From Struthio camelus (taxonomy: Eukaryota > Chordata > Aves > Struthioniformes > Struthionidae), in contig NC_090943.1 of the NCBI RefSeq assembly GCF_040807025.1, positions 4,698,356 to 4,762,355 of the forward strand: a stretch of DNA of 64,000 bases, given 5' to 3'. The notes beneath the pieces were generated by a model. That model did not search any database, had not been told where the DNA came from, and worked only from the letters and a program-made list of their open reading frames with translations. Both the position numbers and the translations under genes were made by a program. Positions 10,421-23,200 of the stretch are shown piece after piece. Every line of letters starts with the position of its first letter. Within the stretch, counting starts at the first letter, position 1.

Positions 10421-13400
10421 CTTCAATTTCGGTATATCTACTGCCCCATCAAAGGACCAGGCCCAAAAGTACCTTTTTAAGTACTTTCTTTGTACCTCAG
10501 CTAAGCAAATGATTGAGAAAAGTGATTTAAAGATGTAGCCTCCTTTGTGGAGGAATTAGACATCCGCAGGGGTAAAACAAAGGCTCACAACTAGCTGAGA
10601 ACAAGAAGCAGGAGAAAAGTACCTCAGAAAGAGTTCATCTACCATGGAGTCCCGTTACAAGAGGGTGAATGCTCCTTTTAAAAATGAACTTGAAAAAGAT
10701 TTGCTTTGACGAGAAGAGAAATGAAGCCTCAAAACATACCAGATGTGTTATAGATCACTGATTTTCCACCTTTTCCAACTGGCAGTGCCTTTATTTGAGG
10801 ACAGTAGACTTTCTTTTCTTGTTTAGATCCCTTGGAAATAATACACAATCATCAAAGGAGCTGTGGATCAAAGTTCAGAACCGTTGGTGTTATTAGTTAC
10901 AAAGGAGAGTGTGCTGTGTTTTTATTGGCGATATTAGACTATATTCATCCTCAAACGGACGCAGTGTGCTAAGCACCTTCCTAACATAACTCCACTGATT
11001 AAGCGTCAGCAATGATGTGCATGGCCAACAAAGAAAAGGTTTTGTGCCTGGTTGCTCCAGGGCTGGATATGCCAAGCAGAATCCAGGGTCTGCTTCCCAA
11101 GACAAGTGATCTTACTTTTTTTTTTTTTTTTTGGCCAAAAATCTCCATGCTGCTGATTTAAGAGGAAATACACTACCTTGTGATTTCACAGACAGAAAAG
11201 TTCTCTTTGGTTCAATTTTTGTATCAGAACAGGCTTATACAAAGTGATAATACATTTATTGCATCATCTACAGCAATATACATGTAAAAAACAATTTCTT
11301 GGTACACAAAAAAGGTTGGAAAGCAGCAACTGATATTTGTATTTCCACCTGATAACAAAGCTGAATAAACCCAGATGCCATTATCAATTAAGCCAATTTT
11401 GACCAAAAAAGGTCAGTATTAAACCCAGCAGGCCAGTGAGTGGGTACCTTGGCATATTCAAAAGCCAAAATATAGCTTTACATACGATAACTTGGTACAA
11501 CTCTTCTCAGAGCTATAGCATGTTGCGTGGCCACTAAATTGACAAGAAGAAGGGAGAGTAAATGAAGATACTAAACACTTGTTTTTACAGATTGTAGGGG
11601 TATGCAAAGGGCTCTTGAGATTCCTCTGTAAGGATAAAATCCATTGGAACAGACCCATCCAGAAGCCTTCAGACATGAAGAATGTCACTTCAGACACTGA
11701 AGGGTATCATATGACATGGTACTCTTCACATGGATGAATTCCCCAAAAGAAAGCCAGTGGGAAATTGTGACATTAATCATAAGACAGTGGAAGGACCACA
11801 AGGTTCAAAACACTGCTCAAGCTCTGCTGATGTGTTTCCATACACTAAGTACAATGCATATGCAGCTTAGCTTAGCTCTCTAATACAGACATACACAGAG
11901 CTTAGCACCAGAGAATCGTTAACTATTGCTACATGCTCCATATCTTCCCAACATTATTCATAAATGCAATTCCAAACTGTTTGTATGTGCCTGACTTATA
12001 AAAGCAGAGGGTAAAACCCTAATTTATTTCACTTCACATGCACTATATGCCATGGTTTGTTTCTGGACACAGAGATGCTGAACGCATGGAACGCAACCAG
12101 ACTTAAAGAACAAGACTTACTGAAAATTGTGCTTTGTGAGAAATATTAAGCCTTTATTAGGCATGCACCTCCCCCAGATCTGGTTGGCAGCTCCAACAGA
12201 AGCCACCCCTAAGCTTTTTAAGACCATTATTTCTCATCATATGTGAAACAGAACAATAGTGACTGAGCAGATATCCCAGGATGTAGAATTCATCTACCTA
12301 CACATAGATTTCCACAGTGTAGACACCTGTCTATGACCTGGTCGGCTGGACTTCCTTGTGGAAAGAGATAAACATTGCAAAGTAAGAAACATCTTACTCT
12401 TGAGCAGATATCTAAAATATGTCTGATGGCTCATAAGCTAAACCGGCTCATTTTTCTCCTGCGATTACAAAGATAAAGTGCAAGAATTAGATCAGAGGAA
12501 GGTGGTTTCTCAGTTGATATCTAAAGTTAGTTGATGTGGATGCCTCCTTAGGTGCCTGCTTAGTGGCATAGGATCTTCCCTAGGCCTTTGCCTATGAGCT
12601 AGCGTGCCTGAAAGTGCCTGATGTTGAAAGAGACAAAGAAATCTAACTAAGCCTTTGAAAGGTAACATTCTTAGAGACTTCTGCACCTCTGGAGCCTGCC
12701 TGAGCAGCGTTGAAAATATAATTGTTGAGATACAGGCTTTTCTTTCATGCAGACTCTTATAGAACCTGCTCAAGACCAAGTTAAGACCTTGACCCCCATG
12801 ATCTAGATTTTAGGACATATTTTAGAAATCAGGTAGAACCAGATACTTGGTTGTATCTTTGCATTAGGTGCACTTCTATAGTTGCAGACTCAGAGGAGAC
12901 TGTCGGGTACCGTTCTCAGATACCTAACTGTAGCTACTCAAATGTAGGTGTCTGAACTTGGAGCTGAATCTTATTCAAAGAGTTTAATTCAACTGCTTGA
13001 ATGGAGGTGGCTTTTGAGATACCTTAGAGTTTTCTAGACATCCAGACAGAGCTCAGAGATATGACATAGGAACTGCAGAAGACCTCGTCTAGTCTAGCAG
13101 CACGATGCCAAGCAGGATCTCATGGGACAGCTTATTTATCCTGCTCTATATGTCCTTATTTCCTTGTCTTGCTTCCCCTTAGACCTTCTCGGCTATAACA
13201 GCTCTGCTACACATATATTGCTCTGCAGTGTAATGCAGCAGGAGATTTTACATATCCAGCCTTTCTCTGGAGACCTTGTTCACATGCAGCAAAGGGTGCC
13301 GCACCTCTTGCACCTGCATCCTCTCAAACCTGTCACCCACTGTGAAAAGGCTAGAAAGAGACCACATTATACTTCCCTTTCATCCTGGCCATTCTGGGAT

Positions 13401-16400
13401 ACTGAGTTATAGATACTCCTTGTGATTAGACATGACTAAAAATGATTCTGCTTTCCTGACCGCCTCTTCTCTACCACTGTTTGTCACAGTGGAGGTTGCA
13501 TGGGAGGCGTTGAGGGGTGCATAAGAGATTGGATGAAGCTACATGAAGAAAGCTGAGAAACTAAAGACTGTCATCCGGATTCTCCTGGGAAAATAGCTTA
13601 TGTCAGCTCATCGTCATCTGTTTGCATCAGCACTCTCAATCTCCTTGATCTGTGGAGACTTCACACGATTCCAGGCAAGATAAAAGCCCTTCAATAAGCC
13701 GTCAAGTATATATTGCTATTTACAAAGTGTAAACTTATTTTCCTTAACCATTTTCTGTGCACACTTCAGAAATAGTCTGTGGGCCCCAAAGTTTCCACAG
13801 GTGGAAGGCTGGAAACCTGTGCTGTAAATGATTGTCTATTACACACTAGTGAATAATAACTTAAAATAACAAGGCAAATAACGAAAATTAAATGAATGTT
13901 GTTGTATTTCCGTTATTGTCACAGTTTGTTGAAATCACTACGGAAAGACTTTTGTGCACCCCTTGACATTTCTACATCTATTTTTTGGTAGGTCTGGGCC
14001 AAAGTGGTAATGTAAAGTTAGATGGCTGTATGGGTCACAGTCAGTTTTGAACTTGGAGTCATGGTCAGGATTTAGTAGCAGCGCCCGACGTATGAGTCCT
14101 AAAACTTCACCAAATGATACAGTCAGTATATTTTTGTCCATTTGAATGGTGAAGGTTTCCTGCAATATGCTAACTGAATAAGTTTCCTACCCATTTGGTT
14201 GAAAATAACAATACAATCACCTCTTGCAGTATTACAACTGAAGCTTGAAAAAGAGAAGATTGGGATCACTTCTGGCTTTAGATCTGGCCTGGAACAAGGA
14301 AAGCTGCTCCAAAACTGAATTTCATTTGTACACTTTCAGGATTTGGAATTACTTCTCCTAGTTTGCATTGTTCCTTTTTCTTTGCAGGCTACCTGGCATG
14401 CTGCTTTTAGTTAAGTTTCCTGCTGTTCTCCACAGTTTTGCATACCTTTCTATTTATTCCTTTGTATTATTTTTGCTGCTGAAGGTGAGACTGCAGTTGA
14501 AATAGATATTGCTTAATAGTGTCATTGTTTTTAGTTTTTTTGCTATGTGATCAAAGACAAACTGTATACTTTATCTGAAATGGAGTTGTTTTCAGGAAGG
14601 GAAAGAGAAACTGGAGGAAAGATTTGCACAATGGCAAGGAGCACAGACTAGCTGTGGATTATTTTAATTTGGAAATTAGCAAATGGTTTTTAACTGCCAA
14701 ATATCTGGAGTTTTACAGTAGATTTCCAGTGGGAGGAGCAGGAGTAAAAAAGAAAAATCAATTAAATTTTAAAATGAAATTTGATCATTTTAGGAGTGGA
14801 AATAATAAGATATGAGAGAACAAGGTGATCACAGTTTCCTTCAGATTCAGTGTCCTTAGGGCACTGTATTTCTCTGCAACCCCTGAGGGTTGGAGGACCA
14901 ACAGCTCTAATTGTCAACTATTTCTCTTTCTTGTTACTTTTGATTTTTCATTTTATGACCATAAATTTCTTTTATCTGTGAGATTTGTGAAGAAAACTGA
15001 GTCTGTGAGTTAGCCAGAGTCCCTGCATAGCCCTTCGTACTCAAGGGTAGACGCAATCATAATTGCAGAAGCAGAATTTCATCCATCGTTGGTATAACAA
15101 TTCCATAAAATGCCACAGCATTTATCTAGGGCCATGGACAGGGCAAATCATGACAACTGTTCACCCTGGAAGGCTCAGTCTGGAGGTGTAAACATAGAAA
15201 ATGAGTCCTGATCCATTCTCACATGACCATTCACAATGCTATCGAAAAAGCAGAAAAGCAAGGAATAGCAGAGCCCGTTCCTACGAGGCAGGGTCTGCAG
15301 GGTCAGGTACAACGTTTGCATTAATAATACTCCTTCATCAGCTGAAACTAAGTATGATTAAAACATACACAGTTTCATGGAAGCTGTTTCACAACTCAGA
15401 TCTCAGTTATATTGGCCAATAGAAAATAGTTCCTGGGTGACATAAATTAACAGGGAAAGAGAAACCGGCCTGCCCAAAGCTCACTGAAGTCAGCACTCAG
15501 GGGTTGTAGAGCATTTCAGGTCTCATTCCTCAACCCCAAATATTTCATTTGCAGTTACCATAGTCATTGGTAAAGCTCTGCAGGCCGGGGGCAAAGAAAT
15601 CCATTCACAAAGGCCGATTTCCCCGGACTCCTTTCATCACTGATGAAGAGAACCTGCTTCCCCCAGGTCAGATTGGGAGCAGAAGTCTAACAGCTGCTCT
15701 ACATCACCACTGGGAAGGCCTCTCCCTCTTGCCTGCGATGATGGGGAGACTCCAGGGAGAGCTGATCTTTGCAAATGCAATCTTAAATTATCCATGTGGG
15801 CAGTTTCTGCCCCTTTCTGGTTGTTACTTAGCCTTGTGATTTGAAGGATCAGTTCTTCTGTTGAAGTAATGAACAGCTGCTAAAAAGGAAGAGCTAGACG
15901 CCAAAAACAGCACCTGCATTTAAGTTCCATACTGCACCTTTTTTGTAATCCACTCTAAATTCACCTGCCTTTCTCTCTCTCCCTTCTCCTTCTACCCCAA
16001 CTTAATACCAGATTTTCAAATACAAATACTTACATGAGGCAGAGCGTCTTGGCATTTTTAGTCTATGAAATAAGTCCTTCCACGGGCAAGCATTTAAGTT
16101 TCAGTACCCAGGCTCTGAGTTTCATATATACTAAATGTATAAACAGCTGAAGTTAAAAGGAGTTGAGGTCACCATGCAGCAATGAAACAACTCTTTTCCT
16201 TCTGAAATATAGGTCTTGGTTTTCATTTTGGGATGCTAATTGTCCTCTAGTACCAATACTCTATAGCAAAAGGTGATTAGACACAGTCAATATTCACAAA
16301 AGTGCAGTACAGAGGGTTTTGTACATTTACAAAAACAAAATAAGAAAATTAGACAAGGAATATGTTATGGGCATGGTAGAAAAAATGGCTCAAGGAGCAC

Positions 16401-19400
16401 TGCACACTTTTTTTTTTTCTTTTAATTATATTTTGTTTTTAATAACATAGCCTTTCTAACTCCAAAATATATTTCACAGTGAAAAATCAAACAATGCACT
16501 GTTACACTCAGTGAATATTTACACACACTTACTTAGAAGCAAAACCACCTTTTGGTTTCTTCCCTCATGAAACAAATAGAAACGGTAGCCACTGTGAATG
16601 GTGGCCGTATGTGTCCAGCATCTTCAGCTTACATTCAACTCGAAGATTTCTGAGGGTAATTTGTGCGATGGCATCAGAATCTGGTTTTGATAGCTATATA
16701 TTTTTGAAGTATGATCTTTCCAATAGCATTGAGAAAGTTAGAGTGACGAAGGAAAGTCACCATTGCAAGTGTGTCAGAACCTCCAATAAAAAATCATATG
16801 AGAAGGGGCTGGCTAGCAGAATATAGCGTATATTAAATATGTAGAGAGATATCATTTCTTCTAGTAAATTCAGTGCTGGTGAAAGGTACTGAGGACTTCA
16901 ATCTGTTCGCTAAACATGAAACATGGGGACAGCAATGCCAGAAATTTCCGACCCACTGCCCTCTAACTTGCCTTACTCCCGAGCACTGGCTCTAGGAATT
17001 TAAGGGGCAAGTTAAAGTCTTCCTGACTACTCAAGCCTTGGCCTCTTTTGCTGAGACTGTCAAAAATTAATAGTAATAATAATGTACTGAGGCCAAATCC
17101 CAAGCTGAAGTGACGTGGCTTTGTTCTAACAATAGCAAAGGTGTTCTATAGTGATTTTGATTTAGCTGAGGATCTGGTCTGCAGTGTGTATGATTGGAGG
17201 GTGGTTTTGATGATGTGGACACTTGCCCATGAGGCACTGGACTGAGATCCACCAACTCAAATTGCAGAGTACTCTAGGACAGCCAGGAAAACAACAGAAT
17301 CTAAAAGTAAGCTTAGAAAAAGCCTCAGAAAGAAAAAAAAAAAAAACAAAAAAACCAACACTTTCTTGTTCTGGACTGAAACATAGCCCAAAAAGTCTCC
17401 AAGTAGATGTAATTATTTAACTTCTTTTTTTTCTCAAAAGTTCTAATTCATTAATGCTTGAAAATTGGCTATCAGCCATTCATGCAAAATATACTTTTTT
17501 TTTTTTAATAACACACTTACAGTATTATCAATATAATACCTTGTGAAAGCCCATACTACAGAAAATACAAAACTAAATGTTATCTGTTCATTTAATATTA
17601 GATAATTTTGATTAAAAAATGTCTAAGTATACATTTACCTGATAGAGCTGACCTTTCCCATCTCCCTCTGCTGTGACTTTCTGGTCTGCAAAGTGCTTCC
17701 TTGGGAAACTTTCTAAAATAGCTATTAGCAGCGTCTAACGAGAGGGGAAGATCCAATCCACCAGCTAAAAGTACTTCAGTGATTTTTGCACAGAGTCTGG
17801 AACACAGGGGGACAAATTCTGCTCACAAAGCAGTAAACTTGAAGAAAAAGTGCCTGGGCCATGTAACTCTCACTCAAGATACCAGAGTATTTTTAAGTGA
17901 CTTAAACCTTTTTGCTGGTCCCCTGTGCAAGGGTAGATTTCACCTTACTGGGGTGTAAGTAAGTGTCTCATAAGAGCATGATCCTGTACCAATGTGAAGT
18001 CAATCTCAACTTTTTTATTTCAAATGAGCTCAGGAGCAACTCCTTTACTGTTCCTGAAATAACTTGCATTTACATTCATGTATACTGCTTCAACTGAGAG
18101 CAGATTATGTCCCATAAAGCACTATATCAGTGGTAAGCATTATAATTAATATTTCTTTCACAACTTTCTGTGACCCTTTTTCTTTTCCTTTTAAAAATAA
18201 GGAAACTAACACTATTTTAAAAAATCTATGCTTAAAATGACATTAAAAGTTTTTTAACAAAAAACAGTGAAATTAAAAGCTCAGCTGACACTGAAATTCT
18301 GAGTCTTTTGCTTTTTTTCAAGGTCAGGTCAACTCATACCAAAGAACAAACCTGAATTTTGAATATCCTGGTTACTATTAGTTTGAGTTCATAGTTTCAT
18401 ATTTAAAATGCCATTTTCATCTTTGTTTTTTAATATATGCACACATGTACACGCACATATATATATATATATATACTTAGATATATATATATATCAGTTC
18501 ATAAATCCACAATGAAGAGAGAGCTAGTACTGTCCTCAAAGTCTTTATGCACTGTATAAAGACCTTTAAGAATTGACATCATCAACATTTGACTGAAGTA
18601 GATATGTACCAGTCGTGGCTTTAACTACAAGGCAAAATTGGAAAGAATATTTTAGTTTCAAACAAACGCAGTAAGAACATCTGTGGTTAAGCCAACAGAA
18701 CACCCGAAGAGAAGGAAAACTGCCAGGTGTGGAAGTCATTCAAAGTCTTTATCCTTTCCTTCCATAACATCTTATTATTCAGGTTAGATGCTCACCAAAT
18801 GCCGATGACTGTTACCTTTCAAGGTGATCATGCCAGATCCCTTTTGTGCCTCTTGCTCTGGCAAAGAAGAGCCATAACACACAGATGTCAACCAGGTCAC
18901 TAAGGCACCACACACAGTGTGACACCACTACCCAAAAGCATGCCATGTATTGGACACAGATGCAGAGGGTTCAAGATTATCTGGAGGGAAAGACTGTTCT
19001 GGAACTGACTTTTGCTCTTAAGGTAGGAATGAGAGGACAATTATTTTTATTATTCAAAGAATCCAATCGATCAATCTATCAGTCGGCTCATCAATCAGTC
19101 AATGCCAAAAATATAGATACATCTCAACTTCACGGCCCTTTTAGAAAATTCACAGCTTAGCTAGAACATAAAAACATTCTCTGAAATGTCCCTGGGTATG
19201 GAAAAAGTTAGCTGACCTCACCTCTCTTGCCTGGAGTCCCCCCGCTGTTTGATGGCAGCTATGCAGCTTCACATTGGCACAGCAGTTTCTTTAAGTCCAC
19301 TAAGTACATCTGACTAAATCCAGCCATGATATTGATTTTTTAAAGTCTTTCCTAAACTGGCTGGTATGATTAACCCAAGCATGTCAACTCTACCCTAAGA

Positions 19401-19800
19401 CTCGAAAGAGAAACACTAAGGAGATTCACATGCCAAAAGACTGGGACAGGCTAAGATATGTTTGAATAGTAAAAAACAGAACCAAATCCAAAAAAAAAAA
19501 ACAAACAAAAAAACAACTTGAAAGATAACAATGATCATGTCCATTCGCAGATTAGTATCAATTTGGCAACCAAGGATCACAACTGCACAGCAATCACTTG
19601 TTACTTTTGACTGACAACAGATTACTTGCAGATGCTCTGAAATGTAAATCATTGAGTGGGTGGGCTTGGCCTGTCGTTTATCTTGTAAATATTTTTCCAT
19701 CAATGGCCTTGATTACAGTTGTGTATTTACAGTGACTGTTAAAAAGATATATATATATATATACACACTTTTGCTTTTTCACCTCTGCAAACATCAAGGA
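10421..19800 (-). other. spacer and presumptive distal 3' UTR of ADCYAP1R1
   Basis: There are 9.4 kb without recognisable exons on either strand. Several minus-strand AATAAA words exist (for example 11255-11260, 12023-12028, 12153-12158, 14452-14457), so the 3' end of ADCYAP1R1 cannot be fixed from sequence. AT microsatellites lie at 18456-18494 and 19747-19768. Confidence 0.4.
18456..18494. repeat. (AT)n microsatellite
   Basis: Two AT dinucleotide runs are separated by a short CTTAG interruption. Confidence 0.9.
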
Positions 19801-19806
19801 TATTTT

Positions 19807-19930
19807 GGAGGCGAGGCGAGGCGAGGCGAGGCGAGGCGAGGAGAGGAGAGGAGAGGAGATGAAGGGGAGGGAAGAGGAGGGAAGGAAAAGGTAGGGAAGA
19901 GAAGGGAAGGGAAGGGACGGGAAGGGAAAA
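19807..19930. repeat. (GGCGA)n / purine-rich tract in ADCYAP1R1 3' UTR
   Basis: Five or more GGCGA units grade into GAGGA units and then a GGGAA-rich tract, nearly pure purine on + for about 120 nt. In the ADCYAP1R1 transcript it is a pyrimidine (C/U) tract starting about 100 nt after the stop codon. Such mirror-like homopurine runs can form triplex DNA, and C/U-rich RNA can bind PCBP/PTB-type proteins; both are inference. Confidence 0.85.
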
Positions 19931-20025
19931 TAAACCCTCCCCACCATGAAAACTATGATTTTATTTTCTTTTTAAAGGGATGGTTTTTTGGTTTGTTTGT
20001 TGATTGATTCATTTTCCTTAGCTGC

Positions 20026-20214
20026 TCATGTCGCTAGATTCTCCGCATTTATGCTGGACATCCGAATCTGAGAGCTGCTCTTGCTCAGAATGGAGAGTTG
20101 TGTCCCCCCGTTCACTCCGCTGCTCGCTAGAGAAGGATGACGGTGTTTGAAATCCACAGCAAAATACCGGTTGACTTTCCAGCTCCTCCATTTTCTCTTT
20201 ATTTCTGATTGCAC
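20026..20214 (-). CDS. ADCYAP1R1: ADCYAP1R1 terminal coding exon: helix 8 and C-tail (189 nt)
   Basis: The 62 codons plus TGA start [20 protein letters not shown] and include the [10 protein letters not shown] and [15 protein letters not shown] segments, ending ENLAT. The tail is nearly identical to mammalian PAC1, with local divergence only just before the terminus. The Ser-rich tail holds phosphorylation and arrestin sites in the family. Confidence 0.98.
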   Translation of the reverse strand: MQSEIKRKWRSWKVNRYFAVDFKHRHPSLASSGVNGGTQLSILSKSSSQIRMSSINAENLAT

Positions 20215-23200
20215 CTTTAGGGAGAAACTTCAAAAGGTCATTTTTTATGTACTTAGCTGCTCGAGGACATGCTGACAAATTATCAAGTTCAGAAAAACGA
20301 AAAACAAGAAAACCCAGTTGTTTAATGCTATTGTTAAACTCTTCGTATCAGTGAAATCTGAAGTGATTTTTACATGTTTAAAGAGGGTAAGACATGCCAT
20401 GGGAACAACTGTCTGAAATCTGTGTCTAACCTCTGATAATATGGGAATTCATAACGAATCAGCCCCCAGATTCATGGAAGACCTATTCAACACTAACTTC
20501 AGCAGAGATATTGTGTTAGCCTCTTGGGAAAAAATATCCTATTTTCATCAGTGGCTACTGCCAAGCACATAAAAAGGAGCCAAGGAAACCAGCGCTCACA
20601 AGATTCTGAATAGTGATGGAATAACCTATTCACAAAGGTAGACTGTCTTTTGCCAGGAATTGCTTTGAATACTGCAAGTAAAATCCTAGTGCTTTCAGTA
20701 GATGGAGACCATCTTCAGGTAATGCCTGAATCTCTCCCACATGTATCAAAATTCGTTGATTCACTGTACTTGCATGTCTTGCTCCACATTTTTGGAGCTC
20801 TCTCTGTTCAACCATTCCTCAGGACCTACAAGCTCAAATACAAATACATTCATGGAAACTCTTCCTTTTGACTTCATTCGGTTTTGAAGAAGGCTCTGGG
20901 AGAAACATGCTAGATGGAAAAATGCCTGTCATCAGCAGATGCATGTCCACTGAAAACTTTACCTTTTCCTTTCAGATCTCTTCTAAGTAGATGCCAGCTC
21001 TTGCATGCATATATAGCTATAAAATCCTTCTTTTCCTTGAGCTTTTTATATAGGCAGGATAAATCATCCACGGTAAAACAATGGATGGTCAGAGGTCCAG
21101 TTAGAAAAAGAAGAAGAATTCTACAGCTTTGCTACTTTTCATGCATCACTTGACAGGCATATGCACATGTGTGGACATAGATATGTAAGATTGTAAGGAC
21201 ATAACAAAAGAAAGTTCCGATTAGCCCAGCCTATTTTCCCTTACTGACAGGAGACAGCACTGTAGACATATTTCTGAGTAAAAGAGCTAAGAACAGGCAA
21301 ACACGCAGTGATAGTCCCCCAATAATTGCCTGTAATAAACACTGTATCAAAAGTGCTCTGCTTGTCTTTAGTAGTCATTGGTAGATTTTTCTGGATTAAT
21401 ACAGTTGTCAGAATGGATCAGCATAGGCAAAAATGCTAAACAAGGATCCATATGGATCCTAACCACTCGGAGGAAACTGGAAAATTTGCATTCTCCTTCT
21501 AATAGCTCTAAATGTCCATTTTAATTAGTGTATAAATAGGTGTAGATAAGATAAAGGCATGGAGCTATGTTACCTCTGTCAGAAGAAAATAGCGTTTGGA
21601 TCTATGACAGGGTAATACACCGAAGGTCAACCCTTTCTCTCTCTAGGTAAGTAATTTATAAACAAATGGGAGAGCAATACCAAGGTAGTAGTCTGAACAG
21701 GTATAGACAAAAGTCATTCTCAATTTTTTATTTCTTTTTGGAGGGATGGTGGTGGTGGTAAAATGGTCTTAATTCCTCTGGCCATGTTAGCTTGGCTAAG
21801 ACCTGAGAGAAGGGCTTACAGGAACTTTGATTCACCGCGTAGGCTATCTTGGAAGGTACTTATCTCCACATTAGCTTTAGGCAAGACCTTCTGGTTATTC
21901 TTTTAATACTTACAGGAAGATAACAGATGAAACAACAGTTCTAGGTGGAAGAAGTGGATATCCAGTAACACCAGCTGGTGGAGTACGAGTGCAGCCACCA
22001 ACTCCAGCAAAGAGTGATCCAGAACTCACCTTCTGAGCTACATGGGACTATGTCATGAAGACATCTTACCTTAACAGTCACCTGTGAGGCACTCTGACTA
22101 AGCTCACCAGCAAAGATGACCCAAAAGTTTACTTGATCACCTTGGGTAAGTTTTTATTTTATTTATTGATATATTTATCTATCTATTTATTCATCTATTT
22201 ATTTGAGAAGCAACCACTTGGATAAATGAGCTAAGCTCCTACTGAAGTAGGGATCATCTATTGCATTCTGTGTGCAAACAAGCATGGAATTCTATTGCAC
22301 TAAAATTGGTAATGATAAATGATCTCAATCTCCTTGAAAAGGAAAAAAGAAGGTGATTTTAGGAAAAGTCTTTTCCTATTAGACTGTGTAAGAAGTGATT
22401 CAATGGAAAAGAAAATGAACGAACTGTATATATTGCCTTCAAGGCAACGCTGGGAAAGGCGTCATTTTCCACTAACTCAGAATATCTTCATCTCAGAAAT
22501 TCAACCCAGTGAATGCAGTCAGGGGAACAACAATTTGTGGACCAGAACAGGTAAATCAGAAGTTCAGCTTGATTAGCACTTCCACATAAACAGACTCGAG
22601 CACACACATACAAACACCTATAGAAAAAGTTTTACAGGAAACAATTTCAGGCTTTCAAAAATGAAGAGATGGAAAACTCTTTACAAATGCTAATTTATAC
22701 TGTACTCCAATTATATAGTGTATTCCTGAGCTTAACAGTTGGGTTCAATAGGTAGGCAAAGATATAGCACAGTACTGTTGCACAAAGGAGAAATTTTTAT
22801 ATCTCTATCCAAGATGACAAATTCTTCTTTGTCAGACTATTCAGGACACTGCTTACAATTGTCATGACAAAGTAATCAATATCATATAATGTGATATGAT
22901 GTGATATGTGATAGGATATGACAATCCTTTTCCCCATTAACATCTCTAAAAGTATAATACTCTATATACTATATACTGTAAAATGAGATCAGCGAACATA
23001 AACTAGTGTCACCCCACTGAATGAAAACAAGACAGAGTGTTTGGGGTATGGTTCATCCTCTCTTTTTTAAAATATTCATAAATTAGAAGCTTAAATGTGG
23101 AGCTAGTCCCTTTAGAGTCAGTTTAACACACACCTCTGAAAGATTATTCATTTCACCTGTCTTAAATGCCCACCACAGGGTGAGATAAAGCACCTTCTAG

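Noticed and set aside
22000..22070. GTGAGT donor-like site on minus (near 22028) suggesting an alternative terminal exon
   Set aside because: The upstream reading has no receptor-like sequence and there is no convincing acceptor.
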